From NCBI GenBank assembly GCA_938024995.1, contig CALJDU010000038.1, forward strand, positions 52,133 to 116,132: a stretch of 64,000 nt of DNA. Reading direction: 5' to 3'. The translations under genes and the position numbers were made by a program. Origin of the DNA: an uncultured bacterium (lineage in GTDB: Bacteria; Myxococcota_A; Polyangia; Polyangiales; Houyiibacteriaceae). The notes beneath the pieces are model-generated. The model did not search any database. It saw only the letters and a list, made by a program, of their open reading frames with translations, and was not told the origin of the DNA. Below are positions 47,480-57,832 of the stretch, piece by piece (position 1 is the first letter of the stretch; every line of letters begins with the position of its first letter).

Positions 47480-47566
47480 AGCGCGCGATATCCCATTTCG
47501 AGCCGCACCGCCATCCACACCACGATCGGTGACCCGCAGTTTCAGGGGCTCGACTATGATCATCGC

Positions 47567-48760
47567 GTGACCGGTGCTGACGAGCCGCCCGACGAGGAGC
47601 GCGAAGACGAGACGCTCGACAAGCTCCGAGGGCTGCTGTCTCACCCCGACGCAGCGGTGCGCGGGCAAGCGATCCAGCTGATCCAGACCCTCGGCCTGAC
47701 ATCGGAGTTCGTGCGCGTAGACGCGGGTCGACTGATCCCGCCAACGTCGGGGATGACGGTCGGCGCGCTTGAGCTCGCGCTCCACGCGTTTCCGGGAACG
47801 GTCGAGGAGATCCCCGCGGTCGCGGTCCATGAAGAGGCAACGCTCGAAGCGCTCGGCGAAGGTGCACCGAACCTCCGTCGCGCGAGGATCTATTGGTCGG
47901 GTCCAGCGCACGATGCGGAGCCACTCGGCGCGCTCTCCTCGCTTGAGCACCTCGCGCTCCACGGCGTCACCGAGGCGTCCTGGCTCCCGCGCCTCCGCGC
48001 GCTCCGTCGCCTCGAGATTGAGAGCAACGCGGCTCTCCCTGAGACCCGCGCGGCGCTAACACATCTCACCGTTCATCAAGCGCAGTCGAAGCTGATCGCA
48101 GGCGCCGCGCTGACGCTCCGCTCGCTCACGTTGCGGGGACACGCGGACGCCACGACGGTCGGAAGGCTCGCGTACTTGAGTCACCTCGAGCTGCCCGGCC
48201 GGCACCTCAAGGCGGCGCGTCACGGTCATCGCTATCCGTCACTCACGATTCACGGTCTCGGCGACCACGTCGAGCAGGTCCCGATCCATGGAGCGCGCGT
48301 CACGGTCAGGCGATGCGCGCCCACGCCGCACGTGCTCGCGCTCAAGCCGCGTTGGGTGGAGTGCGAAGCGGACGCCTTTCCTGAGTTCGCCCACGCCGGC
48401 GTTCGTGTTGTCGACCTCGACCCGCACGCCGCCGTTCCGGATACCGTGGAACTGCCGGAGGACACCTTGCCTGGGCCGCGCCTGATGCGTCTCGCGGCGC
48501 GGTCGCGGGTCATCCTCGCGAACGAAGCCGAGCACGCGGGTCGTTGGGTGGCGCGCGGCCATCGTCATCAGGTCCGCGTTAGCTCGCCCCCGATCGTGCC
48601 GCTCGCGAACGGAACGCTCGGCGCGGACCCTTTCGTGGATCCGCTCGGACGCGTCGCGCGAGACGTCATCGTCTGCCTCACGAAGCCGCAGGCGGAGCGC
48701 CTTCAGCTGATCCTGAATCGAGCCGGCGCGATGACCACGCTGGAGCGCTGGACACCGTAA
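47567..48760 (+). CDS. Leucine-rich-repeat-like protein
   Basis: 397 residues from GTG 47567; the open frame reaches further back but over the divergent gene. The first 60 residues hold a HEAT-like pair (LDKLRGLLSHPDAAVRGQAI). Residues about 85-240 have irregular leucine-rich strands (LGALSSLEHLALHGVTEASW, LRALRRLEIESNAALPE, LAYLSHLELPGRHL). The rest is unrecognised. TATGAT lies 6 nt before the GTG. Protein-interaction role likely; no catalytic motif. Confidence 0.65.
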   Translation: MTGADEPPDEEREDETLDKLRGLLSHPDAAVRGQAIQLIQTLGLTSEFVRVDAGRLIPPTSGMTVGALELALHAFPGTVEEIPAVAVHEEATLEALGEGAPNLRRARIYWSGPAHDAEPLGALSSLEHLALHGVTEASWLPRLRALRRLEIESNAALPETRAALTHLTVHQAQSKLIAGAALTLRSLTLRGHADATTVGRLAYLSHLELPGRHLKAARHGHRYPSLTIHGLGDHVEQVPIHGARVTVRRCAPTPHVLALKPRWVECEADAFPEFAHAGVRVVDLDPHAAVPDTVELPEDTLPGPRLMRLAARSRVILANEAEHAGRWVARGHRHQVRVSSPPIVPLANGTLGADPFVDPLGRVARDVIVCLTKPQAERLQLILNRAGAMTTLERWTP

Positions 48761-48775
48761 CGCGCGTGCACGCGG

Positions 48776-50140
48776 CTACTTGCCGGCGATCGTCATCCCG
48801 CTGACCCGGAAGGTCGGCGCCGCCGTCGCGGTTCGCATGTCGAGGTCATTGGCGACCGCGTCAATGCGCAAGAGCAGCTCGTTCAAGTTGAGCGAGATCG
48901 TGACCTCGTTGACCGGCTGCGTGAACTCGCCGTTCTCGACCAAGAAGCCGGCGGCGCCGCGGCTGAAATCGCCGGTCACGCCGTTGAAGCCAAAGCCCAT
49001 CATCTCGGTGACGTAGAGCGCGCGCGGGGTGCTCTTGAGTAAGTCTTCGGGCGTCTGCGTGCCGGGCTGCAAAACGAAGTTGCTGGTGCCCGCGCCGACC
49101 CCGCCGCTGCTCCCGCGAGACGCGCTCGCGGTGCTCTCCATGTTCAGCTTCCGCGCCGCGTAGCTCCCCATCAGGTAGGTCTTGAGCACGCCCTTCTCCA
49201 CGACCATGTTCCGTCGCGAGAGGAGCCCCTCACCGTCGAACGCCCGCGAGCCGGGCGCCTTCGGGATCAGCGGGTCGTCGATGATCGTGCAGAGCTCACT
49301 GGCGACCGGCGTCTCGAGCCGATCGACGAGGTAGCTCGACTTTCGCCAAATCGCGCCGCCGCCGATGCAGCCACCGAGCAGCCCAAGGATCGAGCGCGCC
49401 GTATCGGGATCGAAGATAACGGGCATCTCGCAGGTCGCGATCTTTGCCGCGCCGAGCTTCCGCAACGTACGGCGCGCGGCTTCCTTGCCGACCGTGATCG
49501 GATCGTCGAGCTCGCCCAAGTGGCGCTTCGCGGACCAGTGGTGGCCGCGTCGCTTCGTTCCGTCTTCGTCATCCGCGAGCGGGCTGATCACGAGCGAGGC
49601 GTAGGTCCCGCGAGTCGCGCCGCGGAAGCCGCCCGAGGTCACCAGGACCGTGCCGCCGGCCGCGCGCGAGAAGGACGCGCCGTCGCTGTTCTTGATCCGC
49701 TCATCGGCATCGAGCGCCGCCTTCTCTCCAGCGACGCATCGGCGGAGACCTTCCGCCGCGTCCAGCGCGCTCATCGCGGGATCGAACGTGTCGAGGTCGA
49801 CGTGTTGATCGGCGGTCGAGAGGAGGGATGGATCAGGCGGACCCGCGAACTCGTCGGGTTGGCTCAACTTCGCCAGCTCAAGCGCGTCGCTCACGAGCAT
49901 GGCGCGGCCGCGCGGGCTGAGATCGCTGGTGTAGGTTACCGCGACCCGCTGACCCACCATGACGCGCAAGCCAAGTGAGCGGGAGCCGGCTTCTTCGACG
50001 AGCTCGGGCTCGCCGAGGCGGACCTTCGTCGACAGATGTTGCCCTTCGCGGACCACTGCTTCAGCGACCGTCGCGCCGGCTTTCTGAGCGGCCGCGACGA
50101 CGTCATCGGCGATCGAGAGGAGTTCGGTCTGTTGGTCCAT
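48776..50140 (-). CDS. pmbA: TldD/PmbA family protein, PmbA subunit
   Basis: 454 residues. EAVVREGQHLSTKVRLGEPE, VEEAGSRSLGLRVMVGQRVA and the C-terminal GFNGVTGDFSRGAAGFLVENGE and NMVVEKGVLKTYL match PmbA/TldE. It lacks the HExxxH zinc motif, as PmbA proteins do. With TldD it forms a heterodimeric metalloprotease that trims leader peptides (for example of RiPP precursors) and unfolded peptides. The two genes are adjacent on one strand with an 82-nt spacer. Confidence 0.92.
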   Translation of the reverse strand: MDQQTELLSIADDVVAAAQKAGATVAEAVVREGQHLSTKVRLGEPELVEEAGSRSLGLRVMVGQRVAVTYTSDLSPRGRAMLVSDALELAKLSQPDEFAGPPDPSLLSTADQHVDLDTFDPAMSALDAAEGLRRCVAGEKAALDADERIKNSDGASFSRAAGGTVLVTSGGFRGATRGTYASLVISPLADDEDGTKRRGHHWSAKRHLGELDDPITVGKEAARRTLRKLGAAKIATCEMPVIFDPDTARSILGLLGGCIGGGAIWRKSSYLVDRLETPVASELCTIIDDPLIPKAPGSRAFDGEGLLSRRNMVVEKGVLKTYLMGSYAARKLNMESTASASRGSSGGVGAGTSNFVLQPGTQTPEDLLKSTPRALYVTEMMGFGFNGVTGDFSRGAAGFLVENGEFTQPVNEVTISLNLNELLLRIDAVANDLDMRTATAAPTFRVSGMTIAGK

Positions 50141-50164
50141 GCCTATCTCCCGGCTGACGTTTGT

Positions 50165-50200
50165 GTGCGGTTGTGGGTGCGGTTGTGGGTGCGGTTGTGG
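50165..50200 (-). repeat. 12-bp tandem repeat (3 exact copies) between tldD and pmbA
   Basis: GTGCGGTTGTGG occurs three times without a mismatch, ending 22 nt after the tldD stop on the transcript. It lies in the tldD-pmbA spacer of a minus-strand operon and leaves the pmbA Shine-Dalgarno (GGGAG) intact. Confidence 0.85.
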
Positions 50201-50222
50201 AGCGAGTCGTTCATCAGCGCGT

Positions 50223-51659
<1,437 letters not shown>

Positions 51660-51817
51660 CGGCGTAAATGTAGGGGAAAGCATGCAGCGCGTCAGTCTTT
51701 CTCAGGCCCTTTGTCTGGAACGCGCGCTGAATGCGTCGGCGCGAGAGTCAGCTCGTCCTTTTGGGGGGCGGTCTTGGCTGGGCTTGCCGTGCTACGGTCT
51801 CGCCGCAGGAGGAGCCG

Positions 51818-52204
51818 ATGCAGGACTGGCAAGAAGCAACGATCAAATCACTAGTGGCCGTGGCGTGGGCCGACGGACGATTGGACTCCGGCGAGTCCGA
51901 GGTCGTCGAGGCGCTCATCGACGCGTTCGGGATCAGCGAGGCCGACGCGAGCGGTCTTCGAGAGTTCGCCGCGACGGAGCAGAAGCTCGACGACATCAAC
52001 GTCTCTGACCTCTCCGCCCACGACCGCCGAATGCTGCTCCAGCACGCGGTCGTCATCACGTTCATTGACGGCGCGCAGTCGGACAAAGAAAAGGATGTGC
52101 TGATGGCGCTCATCAAGAAGCTCAACATCCCGGGTCCGGAAGCGCTCCGCTTGTTGGCGGCCTCCGAGAGCCGAGCCAAGAAGCTGCTCGCGAAGCTCAA
52201 CTGA
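51818..52204 (+). CDS. TerB-like helical protein
   Basis: 128 residues from ATG 51818, with GGAGGAG upstream; an earlier in-frame ATG gives no better start. TIKSLVAVAWADGRLDSGE, ESEVVEALIDAFGIS and HAVVITFIDGAQSDKEKDVL are the two Asp-containing helical repeats of the TerB/DUF533 fold, which carries acidic metal-binding residues. Tellurite genes are absent, so a general role in stress or signalling is as likely. An intrinsic terminator follows. Confidence 0.8.
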   Translation: MQDWQEATIKSLVAVAWADGRLDSGESEVVEALIDAFGISEADASGLREFAATEQKLDDINVSDLSAHDRRMLLQHAVVITFIDGAQSDKEKDVLMALIKKLNIPGPEALRLLAASESRAKKLLAKLN

Positions 52205-52224
52205 GCGGCGCCTGAGGCGAACAG

Positions 52225-52256
52225 AAAGACCGCTGGTTTGCGCCGGCGGTCTTTTT
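52225..52256 (+). terminator. Rho-independent terminator
   Basis: AAAGACCGC pairs with GCGGTCTTT (9 bp) across a 12-nt loop, and a T run follows. It closes the TerB-like gene. The rest of the stretch to 52412 shows nothing identifiable. Confidence 0.9.
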
Positions 52257-52412
52257 CGTTTGACTGGTCCCGCCACGCACCTGCGGCTCGCGGCCCCGCG
52301 CTTCGGTCAATCGAACGAAGGTGTAACGCACCGACCGACCATCGAACTGGGCCTGTTGGCGTTCGTGAGCCTGGATCTGGTCTGGGTCACGCGAGTGAGT
52401 CAATCTCCCCAC

Positions 52413-53300
52413 ATGAAGCCGATGCGACTGCTCACGTCCACCTTACTCGGCCTCCTGCTGCTCGCGTGCGGAGCGGATCGGGAGAGCGCGCTCGACGCCG
52501 ACACGACAACCCAGGACGTTGGCGCGGACTCGATTGACTCCGGCGAACCGGACAGCGACCAACCAGACACCGGACGGGACACTGGCGCGACAGACACTGG
52601 CGCGATGGACACTGGCGCGATGGACACTGGCGCGATGGACACCGGCGCGATGGACACCGGACGACCGGACACTGGCGTAACGGATACTGGCGCGATGGAC
52701 TCCGGACGACCCGACACTGGCGCGATGGACACTGGACGACCCGACACCGGACGACCCGACACCGGACGACCCGACACCGGACGACCCGACACCGGACGAC
52801 CGGACACCGGCTCGGCATCGGTTCCTTGCGCAGGCGGACCTGGACGCGTCCTGTGGCGCATCACGTGGCCAGAGCGACGGGCGGGCTACGCCACCGTCGA
52901 AGAGTGGGAGGCGGCGTGCGAGTACTCGCTCGCGGACATGGCGTGTTCTCTCTCCGGCGAGCCCCACGACTACGCGCGCTGGGGACCGGGCGTGGTCTTC
53001 GACACCTCGCGCGACTACTTCCGCGTTCGCTTTAGCGTTGAGGGAATGTCGTTCTCCAGCGCGACCCTCTACATGTCTGCGCATGCGGACGGCAGCGGAC
53101 TGCCTCTCGCGCAGCTCGAGACTCCGCTCCACGGCAACCTCGAGTTTGCGCTCGAGGTCCCGATCAGCCGGCACCGAACCTACGCGATCGACTGGAGCGA
53201 CTACCTCACGCCGAGCGATCGACCGGCGTTGACCGCGGTGACCGTACGCTCGCGACCCACCGGCCTCGCGGTGTCCGAGCTCGAGCTCTGTGTGGACTAG
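52413..53300 (+). CDS. Lipoprotein with tandem Asp-Thr-Gly repeats
   Basis: 295 residues from ATG 52413; signal peptide MKPMRLLTSTLLGLLLLAC with lipobox LLLAC. Residues 52-133 are a pure run of DTGxx pentapeptides. The C-terminal part (about 140-295) is a beta-rich domain beginning CAGGPGRVLWRITWPERRAG, with SFSSATLYMSAHADGSGLPL and RTYAIDWSDYL, a fold I do not recognise. The acidic linker likely projects it from the membrane. It is followed at once by a second repeat lipoprotein. Confidence 0.75.
   Translation: MKPMRLLTSTLLGLLLLACGADRESALDADTTTQDVGADSIDSGEPDSDQPDTGRDTGATDTGAMDTGAMDTGAMDTGAMDTGRPDTGVTDTGAMDSGRPDTGAMDTGRPDTGRPDTGRPDTGRPDTGRPDTGSASVPCAGGPGRVLWRITWPERRAGYATVEEWEAACEYSLADMACSLSGEPHDYARWGPGVVFDTSRDYFRVRFSVEGMSFSSATLYMSAHADGSGLPLAQLETPLHGNLEFALEVPISRHRTYAIDWSDYLTPSDRPALTAVTVRSRPTGLAVSELELCVD
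52566..52811 (+). repeat. 15-bp tandem repeats encoding DTGxx pentapeptides
   Basis: 82 codons contain fifteen complete five-residue units, in order AT, AM four times, RP, VT, AM, RP (with Ser for Thr), AM, then RP five times. The last five 15-bp units are almost identical at DNA level, a sign of recent slippage or unequal crossover. Frame is always kept. Confidence 0.9.
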
Positions 53301-53360
53301 CGAGCATCCCGTAAGCGACGACGAATGAACGATGCCGTCGCGACTTGCGACAAGTGGGGT

Positions 53361-55670
53361 ATGCGCTCTTCCTTATTCCGCACCTCCGCTCTGCGACGAG
53401 CTGCCTCCACGCGACCTACGGCGCGCCCGCTGTATTCGTCGCTCTTGTCCGCGTTCCTGCTGCTCACCGCGTGCGATCCCGACCCAGATGTGACAGCGGA
53501 TACCGACGTCGTGGACGGCGGGGTGACGAATACGGCGACAAGCGGCGATGGCGGCATCGACACCGACGTGGACTCCGGGACCATGGATGCCGACGTCGAC
53601 TCCGGGAGCGAAGACACCGGCGGAACTGACACCGGCGTGGATGGCGGTCCTCCGGACAGCGCAACAGACGCCGGAACAGGAGCCGAGCGCTGCGGAGATG
53701 GCGTGGACAACGATGGCGACGGACTGACCGACTGCGATGATCCCGACTGCGACGACCGTCCGCGCTGCCGCCCCGTCGATGAGGTCTGCGACAACGATCG
53801 CGACGACGACGGCGACGACTTGGTCGACTGCGCGGCCCCCGACTGCGAAGAGGACGCCAGCTGCATCTCCACGGAGGTCTGCAACAACATGCGCGATGAT
53901 GACCGAGACGGGCTCATCGACTGTGACGACCCGGACTGCGACGACCGCCCTCGCTGCCTCGCCGCGGAGTCATGCGACAACGGCCGTGACGACGATGGGG
54001 ACGGCTTGGTCGACTGTGCGGATCCCGACTGTGAAATCGACGCGAGCTGCGGGACCGAGGAGCGCTGCGACAACGCGCGAGACGACGACCGCGACGGCTT
54101 GGTCGATTGTGCAGATCCCGATTGCGCCCGCGATCCGCGCTGCGACGCCGAAGGCGAGCTCTGCAACAACCGCGTCGACGACGATGGGGACGGCCTGGTC
54201 GATTGTGACGACCCGGAGTGCGCCGATCGTCCGCGTTGTACACCGGCGGAGTCCTGCAACAACATGCGCGACGACGACGGCGATGGCTTGGTCGACTGCG
54301 ACGACCCCGACTGCGCCGCGCGGGCTCGTTGCTTGCCCGAAATGGAGTGCCGCGACGGACTCGATGATGATGATGACGGGCTCGTCGATTGTGCGGACCC
54401 GGACTGCGCGGCGATCTGCATCGAATCGTGCCGAAACGGTACCGATGACGACGGCGACGGTCTCGCAGACTGCGCGGACCCGGACTGCGAAGACGAGTGC
54501 GCCACAGAACTGTGCGCCAACGGAACGGACGACGACGGCGACGGTCTCGCAGACTGCGCGGACCCGGACTGCACGTCCGTGTGCTCTAGCGACTTCGAGG
54601 ACTGCGACGATGGACGCGACAACGACGGCGACGGCCTGGTCGATTGCGAGGACCTCGTCGACTGCTTGAGCGCACCGGAGTGTTGCTCGGGACCGAGCTG
54701 CGGCGAGACGAGCGACCTCCTGTGGGACGACGACTGCAGAAACGGTCGCGATGATGACAGCGATGGCTTGCGTGACTGTGATGACCCTGACTGCGCGCGT
54801 CATTGCGGTCCGGACCTCGTGCCAGGCTTCACGCCGGTCACGGAACGAACGAATCCACCGAACGTTCTCCCTGGACTCACGACGGAGTCGTTCGGGACGA
54901 CCTGCATCCCCGCGTCCGATCTCTTCGGCTCGCTGCGCGGGATGGCGCACCACAACTCGTTCTACCGCGAGTACCCGGTGTCGGGCCGCGGACCGCTCCT
55001 CTGGAGCCAAGACACATCACGCGACTTTCACTGCGTCGCGCACCTCGAGCGCTTTCAAGCGCCGCGGGCCGGTCGCTATCTCGCGTCGGGCTTCTCGCAC
55101 TTCTATCGCGAGGTCGACGGCTGCTACCGGGCCGCCCGCGCCAGCTCAGACACGACCACCCGTGTCTTCGACGCCGCGGAGGGCGAGGTCGTCTACCTCG
55201 GTCGCGGGTACGACTGTAGCGGAAGCGATGACATCGCCTATGACGAGACCATCCGCCGCGTCGACGCGACCGAGGACTGCAGCGACCGCGTCGACAACGA
55301 TGGTGACCGTCTCGCCGACTGCATCGATCCCGAGTGCGCGACCTCCGCCGCCTGCACTTCGCGTTCGGTCGTCCCGCTCCCCTGGGGGCCGCGCTGGATA
55401 TGCGACGCCTTCGACATCAACGACGTCTCCACCCACGGGGTCGTCGGCGTTTCCTTTGACACCCTCGCGCGCTTCGTCGCCCCGATCGACGGGACCTACC
55501 GCGTTCGTTCCAACATTCGCTCCGGCGTGCTCGTCAGTCGCGGTGGATGCTCCGGGACGACGCGCGAGGACACCTTTACCGGGCTCGCCGGCGAGGAGTA
55601 CCTCCTTCGATCCGACTGCGACAGCGACGAGTGCCCCTACGAATCGTTGACCGTCGACATCATCGACTAG
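53361..55670 (+). CDS. Lipoprotein with 13 calcium-binding TSP3-like repeats
   Basis: 769 residues from ATG 53361, a signal peptide with lipobox LLTAC. After a DTD/DSG-rich linker come twelve tandem modules (about 109-482) of 25-29 residues of the form CxNxxDDDGDGLVDCxDPDCxxxxxC. They pair four Cys with a DxDxDG loop like thrombospondin type 3/EF-hand calcium sites. A thirteenth module sits between two homologous beta-rich C-terminal domains. The protein should be rigid and calcium dependent outside the cell. It probably forms a unit with the preceding DTG lipoprotein. Confidence 0.85.
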   Translation: MRSSLFRTSALRRAASTRPTARPLYSSLLSAFLLLTACDPDPDVTADTDVVDGGVTNTATSGDGGIDTDVDSGTMDADVDSGSEDTGGTDTGVDGGPPDSATDAGTGAERCGDGVDNDGDGLTDCDDPDCDDRPRCRPVDEVCDNDRDDDGDDLVDCAAPDCEEDASCISTEVCNNMRDDDRDGLIDCDDPDCDDRPRCLAAESCDNGRDDDGDGLVDCADPDCEIDASCGTEERCDNARDDDRDGLVDCADPDCARDPRCDAEGELCNNRVDDDGDGLVDCDDPECADRPRCTPAESCNNMRDDDGDGLVDCDDPDCAARARCLPEMECRDGLDDDDDGLVDCADPDCAAICIESCRNGTDDDGDGLADCADPDCEDECATELCANGTDDDGDGLADCADPDCTSVCSSDFEDCDDGRDNDGDGLVDCEDLVDCLSAPECCSGPSCGETSDLLWDDDCRNGRDDDSDGLRDCDDPDCARHCGPDLVPGFTPVTERTNPPNVLPGLTTESFGTTCIPASDLFGSLRGMAHHNSFYREYPVSGRGPLLWSQDTSRDFHCVAHLERFQAPRAGRYLASGFSHFYREVDGCYRAARASSDTTTRVFDAAEGEVVYLGRGYDCSGSDDIAYDETIRRVDATEDCSDRVDNDGDRLADCIDPECATSAACTSRSVVPLPWGPRWICDAFDINDVSTHGVVGVSFDTLARFVAPIDGTYRVRSNIRSGVLVSRGGCSGTTREDTFTGLAGEEYLLRSDCDSDECPYESLTVDIID
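53686..54806 (+). repeat. About 75-90-bp tandem coding repeats of the TSP3-like modules
   Basis: Twelve adjacent copies in one frame; the spacer length between the DDDGDG and the next Cys is the main variable. The GC-rich, Asp/Cys codon content keeps other frames open, giving long spurious proteins on both strands. Confidence 0.85.
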
Positions 55671-55743
55671 GCTCAAGCCCTGCTTTTGACACCCCGTCGA
55701 AGCGGTTGCCCAAGCGGCGCGGTCGCGTCACCCTCCGCGCGCG

Positions 55744-56847
55744 ATGAAGAGCGCCAACACGACGACACACGCAGACGTCTTGATCGTGGGCGGCGGCGTG
55801 ATGGGCATGAGCGCGGCTCTCCGTTTGGCGGAGCGCGGCGTCTCTTGCCGGGTCCTTGAGCGAAGCGTTCCCGGCGCGGAGGCCTCGAGCGCCGCGGCGG
55901 GCATGTTGGCGCCGTGCGTCGAAGCGCACGATGACTTCGCGCTCCGGATCGGTCTCGAGAGCCGCGGGCTGCACGCCTCGCTCGCGCAGCAGTTGGCCGA
56001 CGATCACCGGATCGATATCGGCCATCGCGTGTGCGGCGCGCTCGTCCTCGAAGATCCGGACCGCCCCGGTGAGCTCGACGAGCGACACGACCGCTTGCAC
56101 GCGCACCACGTCGCGCACGACATCATCGACCCGCGCGCCCTTGAGCCGCGCCTGAGCGATCGATTCACCCGCGCCCTCTCGCTTGACGAAGAAGCGCAGC
56201 TCGAGCCGAAGCTCTTGCTCAAGGCGCTCGCGATCGCGGCGGAGGCGGCGGGCGCGCGGTTCACTTCGGGCGCCATCGTCCGCGAGCTTCTCTTCGAAGG
56301 CGACCGCGTCATCGGCGCGCGGGTAGACAACGAGACGCTCTACGCGGGACACGTCCTGGTAGCCGCGGGAAGCTGGACTACGCTCGTCCCCGGGCTCTCT
56401 TTACAGAGCGACACGATTCACCCCGTGCGAGGACAAATCGTCGCGGCGCGCTCCCGCGGCAAGCTCTTCTCTCGTTTGCTCTTCGGCGCGGGCGGGTACG
56501 TCCTGACGCGTCCCGACGGCCGACTCTTGATCGGCTCGACAGAAGAGCGAGTCGGCTTCGCCCGCGGCGTGACCCTCAGCGGGCTCCGCGCGATCACCGA
56601 GATCGCGTCCGGGATCTCACCGGCGCTAAACGACGCGGTGGTCAGCGATCACTGGTCGAGCTTTCGACCTGGCACGCCGGACGGTCTACCGCTCGTCGGA
56701 GAGCTCAGCCCGGGCCTTTGTCTCGCGAGCGGACACTTCCGCAACGGGATCCTCTTGGCCCCGCTGACCGCGCAGTGGGTCGCGAACTGCATCACGAACA
56801 ACGAGGCGCCACCCGCGCGCGTCTCACCAACACGTTTCAGCGAGTGA
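55744..56847 (+). CDS. thiO: Glycine oxidase/FAD-dependent D-amino acid oxidase-like (ThiO type)
   Basis: 367 residues. ADVLIVGGGVMGMSAALRLAERGV is the dinucleotide-binding motif, EASSAAAGMLAP the DAO second motif, and SGHFRNGILLAPLTAQWVA the characteristic C-terminal substrate/FAD segment of ThiO. It oxidises glycine to iminoglycine for the thiazole ring of thiamine. Other thi genes are not in the window, so a general amine oxidase role stays open. It is followed 10 nt downstream by a hydrolase, apparently in one operon. Confidence 0.85.
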   Translation: MKSANTTTHADVLIVGGGVMGMSAALRLAERGVSCRVLERSVPGAEASSAAAGMLAPCVEAHDDFALRIGLESRGLHASLAQQLADDHRIDIGHRVCGALVLEDPDRPGELDERHDRLHAHHVAHDIIDPRALEPRLSDRFTRALSLDEEAQLEPKLLLKALAIAAEAAGARFTSGAIVRELLFEGDRVIGARVDNETLYAGHVLVAAGSWTTLVPGLSLQSDTIHPVRGQIVAARSRGKLFSRLLFGAGGYVLTRPDGRLLIGSTEERVGFARGVTLSGLRAITEIASGISPALNDAVVSDHWSSFRPGTPDGLPLVGELSPGLCLASGHFRNGILLAPLTAQWVANCITNNEAPPARVSPTRFSE

Positions 56848-56857
56848 AGTCATCGAC

Positions 56858-57730
56858 GTGAAGATCGAAGAAAAACGAATCCGCGCCAATGGCCTCGAGC
56901 ATCACGTCATCACGTGGAACCCCGATGGCGCCACCACCCTGGTCTGCGCGCACGGCTTCCTCGACGTGGGGTTCAGCTTCGACCGCTTTGCGCGCGCGCT
57001 CTGCCAACGCTCCCCCGGCCTGCGCGTTGTCTCCTTCGACTGGCGAGGACACGGTGAGACGGAGTGGATCGGCGCGGGCGGGTACTACCACTTCCCCGAC
57101 TACGTTCTCGATCTCGACGCCTTGCTCCCGCAGATCAGCGGAGGCGAGAAGGTGCACCTCTTGGGACACTCGATGGGCGGCACCGCGGTCACGATGTTCT
57201 CGGGGGTACGAAGCGAACGGCTCTCCTCGCTCACCTTGGTCGAGGGCCTCGGCCCGCCCGCCTACAAGCTTGAGCGTGCGCCTTCGAAGGTGCGATCGTG
57301 GCTCAACTCGGTCGCGAAGCAGCGCACCGAGAACGACGCGCACCCCAAGACGCGCACCATGGAAGACTGCGTCGCGCGGATGAAGCTTCAGCACCGCGCG
57401 CTGGATGATGAGCTCGCCCACTTCTTGGTCGAAAAGAGCACCCGCGAAATCGACGGGCAGCGGCAGTGGAGCTTTGACCCAATGCACCGGACCACCGCGC
57501 CGATGCCGTTTCGGATCGAGATCTTCGGAGCGTTTCTTTCGCGCATCAAGGTGCCCACGCTCTGTGTCTTTGGGGAAAAGGGGTTTCGTCTCCCGGACGA
57601 GCGTGACCGCTTTGACGCGCTCACCGACGGAACGTTCGTCGAGATCGAAGATGTCGGCCACATGGTCCACTGGTTCAAGCCAGACGCGCTCGCGGAGGCA
57701 TGGCTGCGCTTCGCTGCGCAAGACGGGTAA
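56858..57730 (+). CDS. Alpha/beta hydrolase
   Basis: 290 residues, GTG start 10 nt after thiO. CAHGFLDVGFSF is the oxyanion loop, GHSMGG the nucleophile elbow with the catalytic Ser, and GHMVHWFKPDALAEAW near the C-terminus supplies the His. Cap region about 125-205. The substrate is unknown; the length and cap suit an epoxide-hydrolase/haloalkane-dehalogenase or ester hydrolase. Linkage to thiO is positional only. Confidence 0.85.
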   Translation: MKIEEKRIRANGLEHHVITWNPDGATTLVCAHGFLDVGFSFDRFARALCQRSPGLRVVSFDWRGHGETEWIGAGGYYHFPDYVLDLDALLPQISGGEKVHLLGHSMGGTAVTMFSGVRSERLSSLTLVEGLGPPAYKLERAPSKVRSWLNSVAKQRTENDAHPKTRTMEDCVARMKLQHRALDDELAHFLVEKSTREIDGQRQWSFDPMHRTTAPMPFRIEIFGAFLSRIKVPTLCVFGEKGFRLPDERDRFDALTDGTFVEIEDVGHMVHWFKPDALAEAWLRFAAQDG

Positions 57731-57797
57731 GTACAGCGACCTTCCGCGGCGCCAAACCGCTGCAAACGTGGGCTCTCGTGGAGGCCGGAGGCAGACA

Positions 57798-57826
57798 TAG
57801 ACGAGACCTGACCCACGCCGTACATT
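57798..57826 (+). promoter_or_regulatory. Putative promoter with -10 six nt before the ATG at 57833
   Basis: TAGACG, a 17-nt spacer and TACATT (both 4/6), then CGCCGA and ATG. The expected start of transcription is the ATG itself. Confidence 0.4.
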
Positions 57827-57832
57827 CGCCGA

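Noticed and set aside
53297..54622. Long minus-strand (441 residues) and plus-strand alternative frames (310 residues) over the TSP3-like repeats
   Set aside because: They are compositionally simple (Ser/Gln or Thr/Arg runs) and arise because GAC/GAT-rich repeats leave every frame open.
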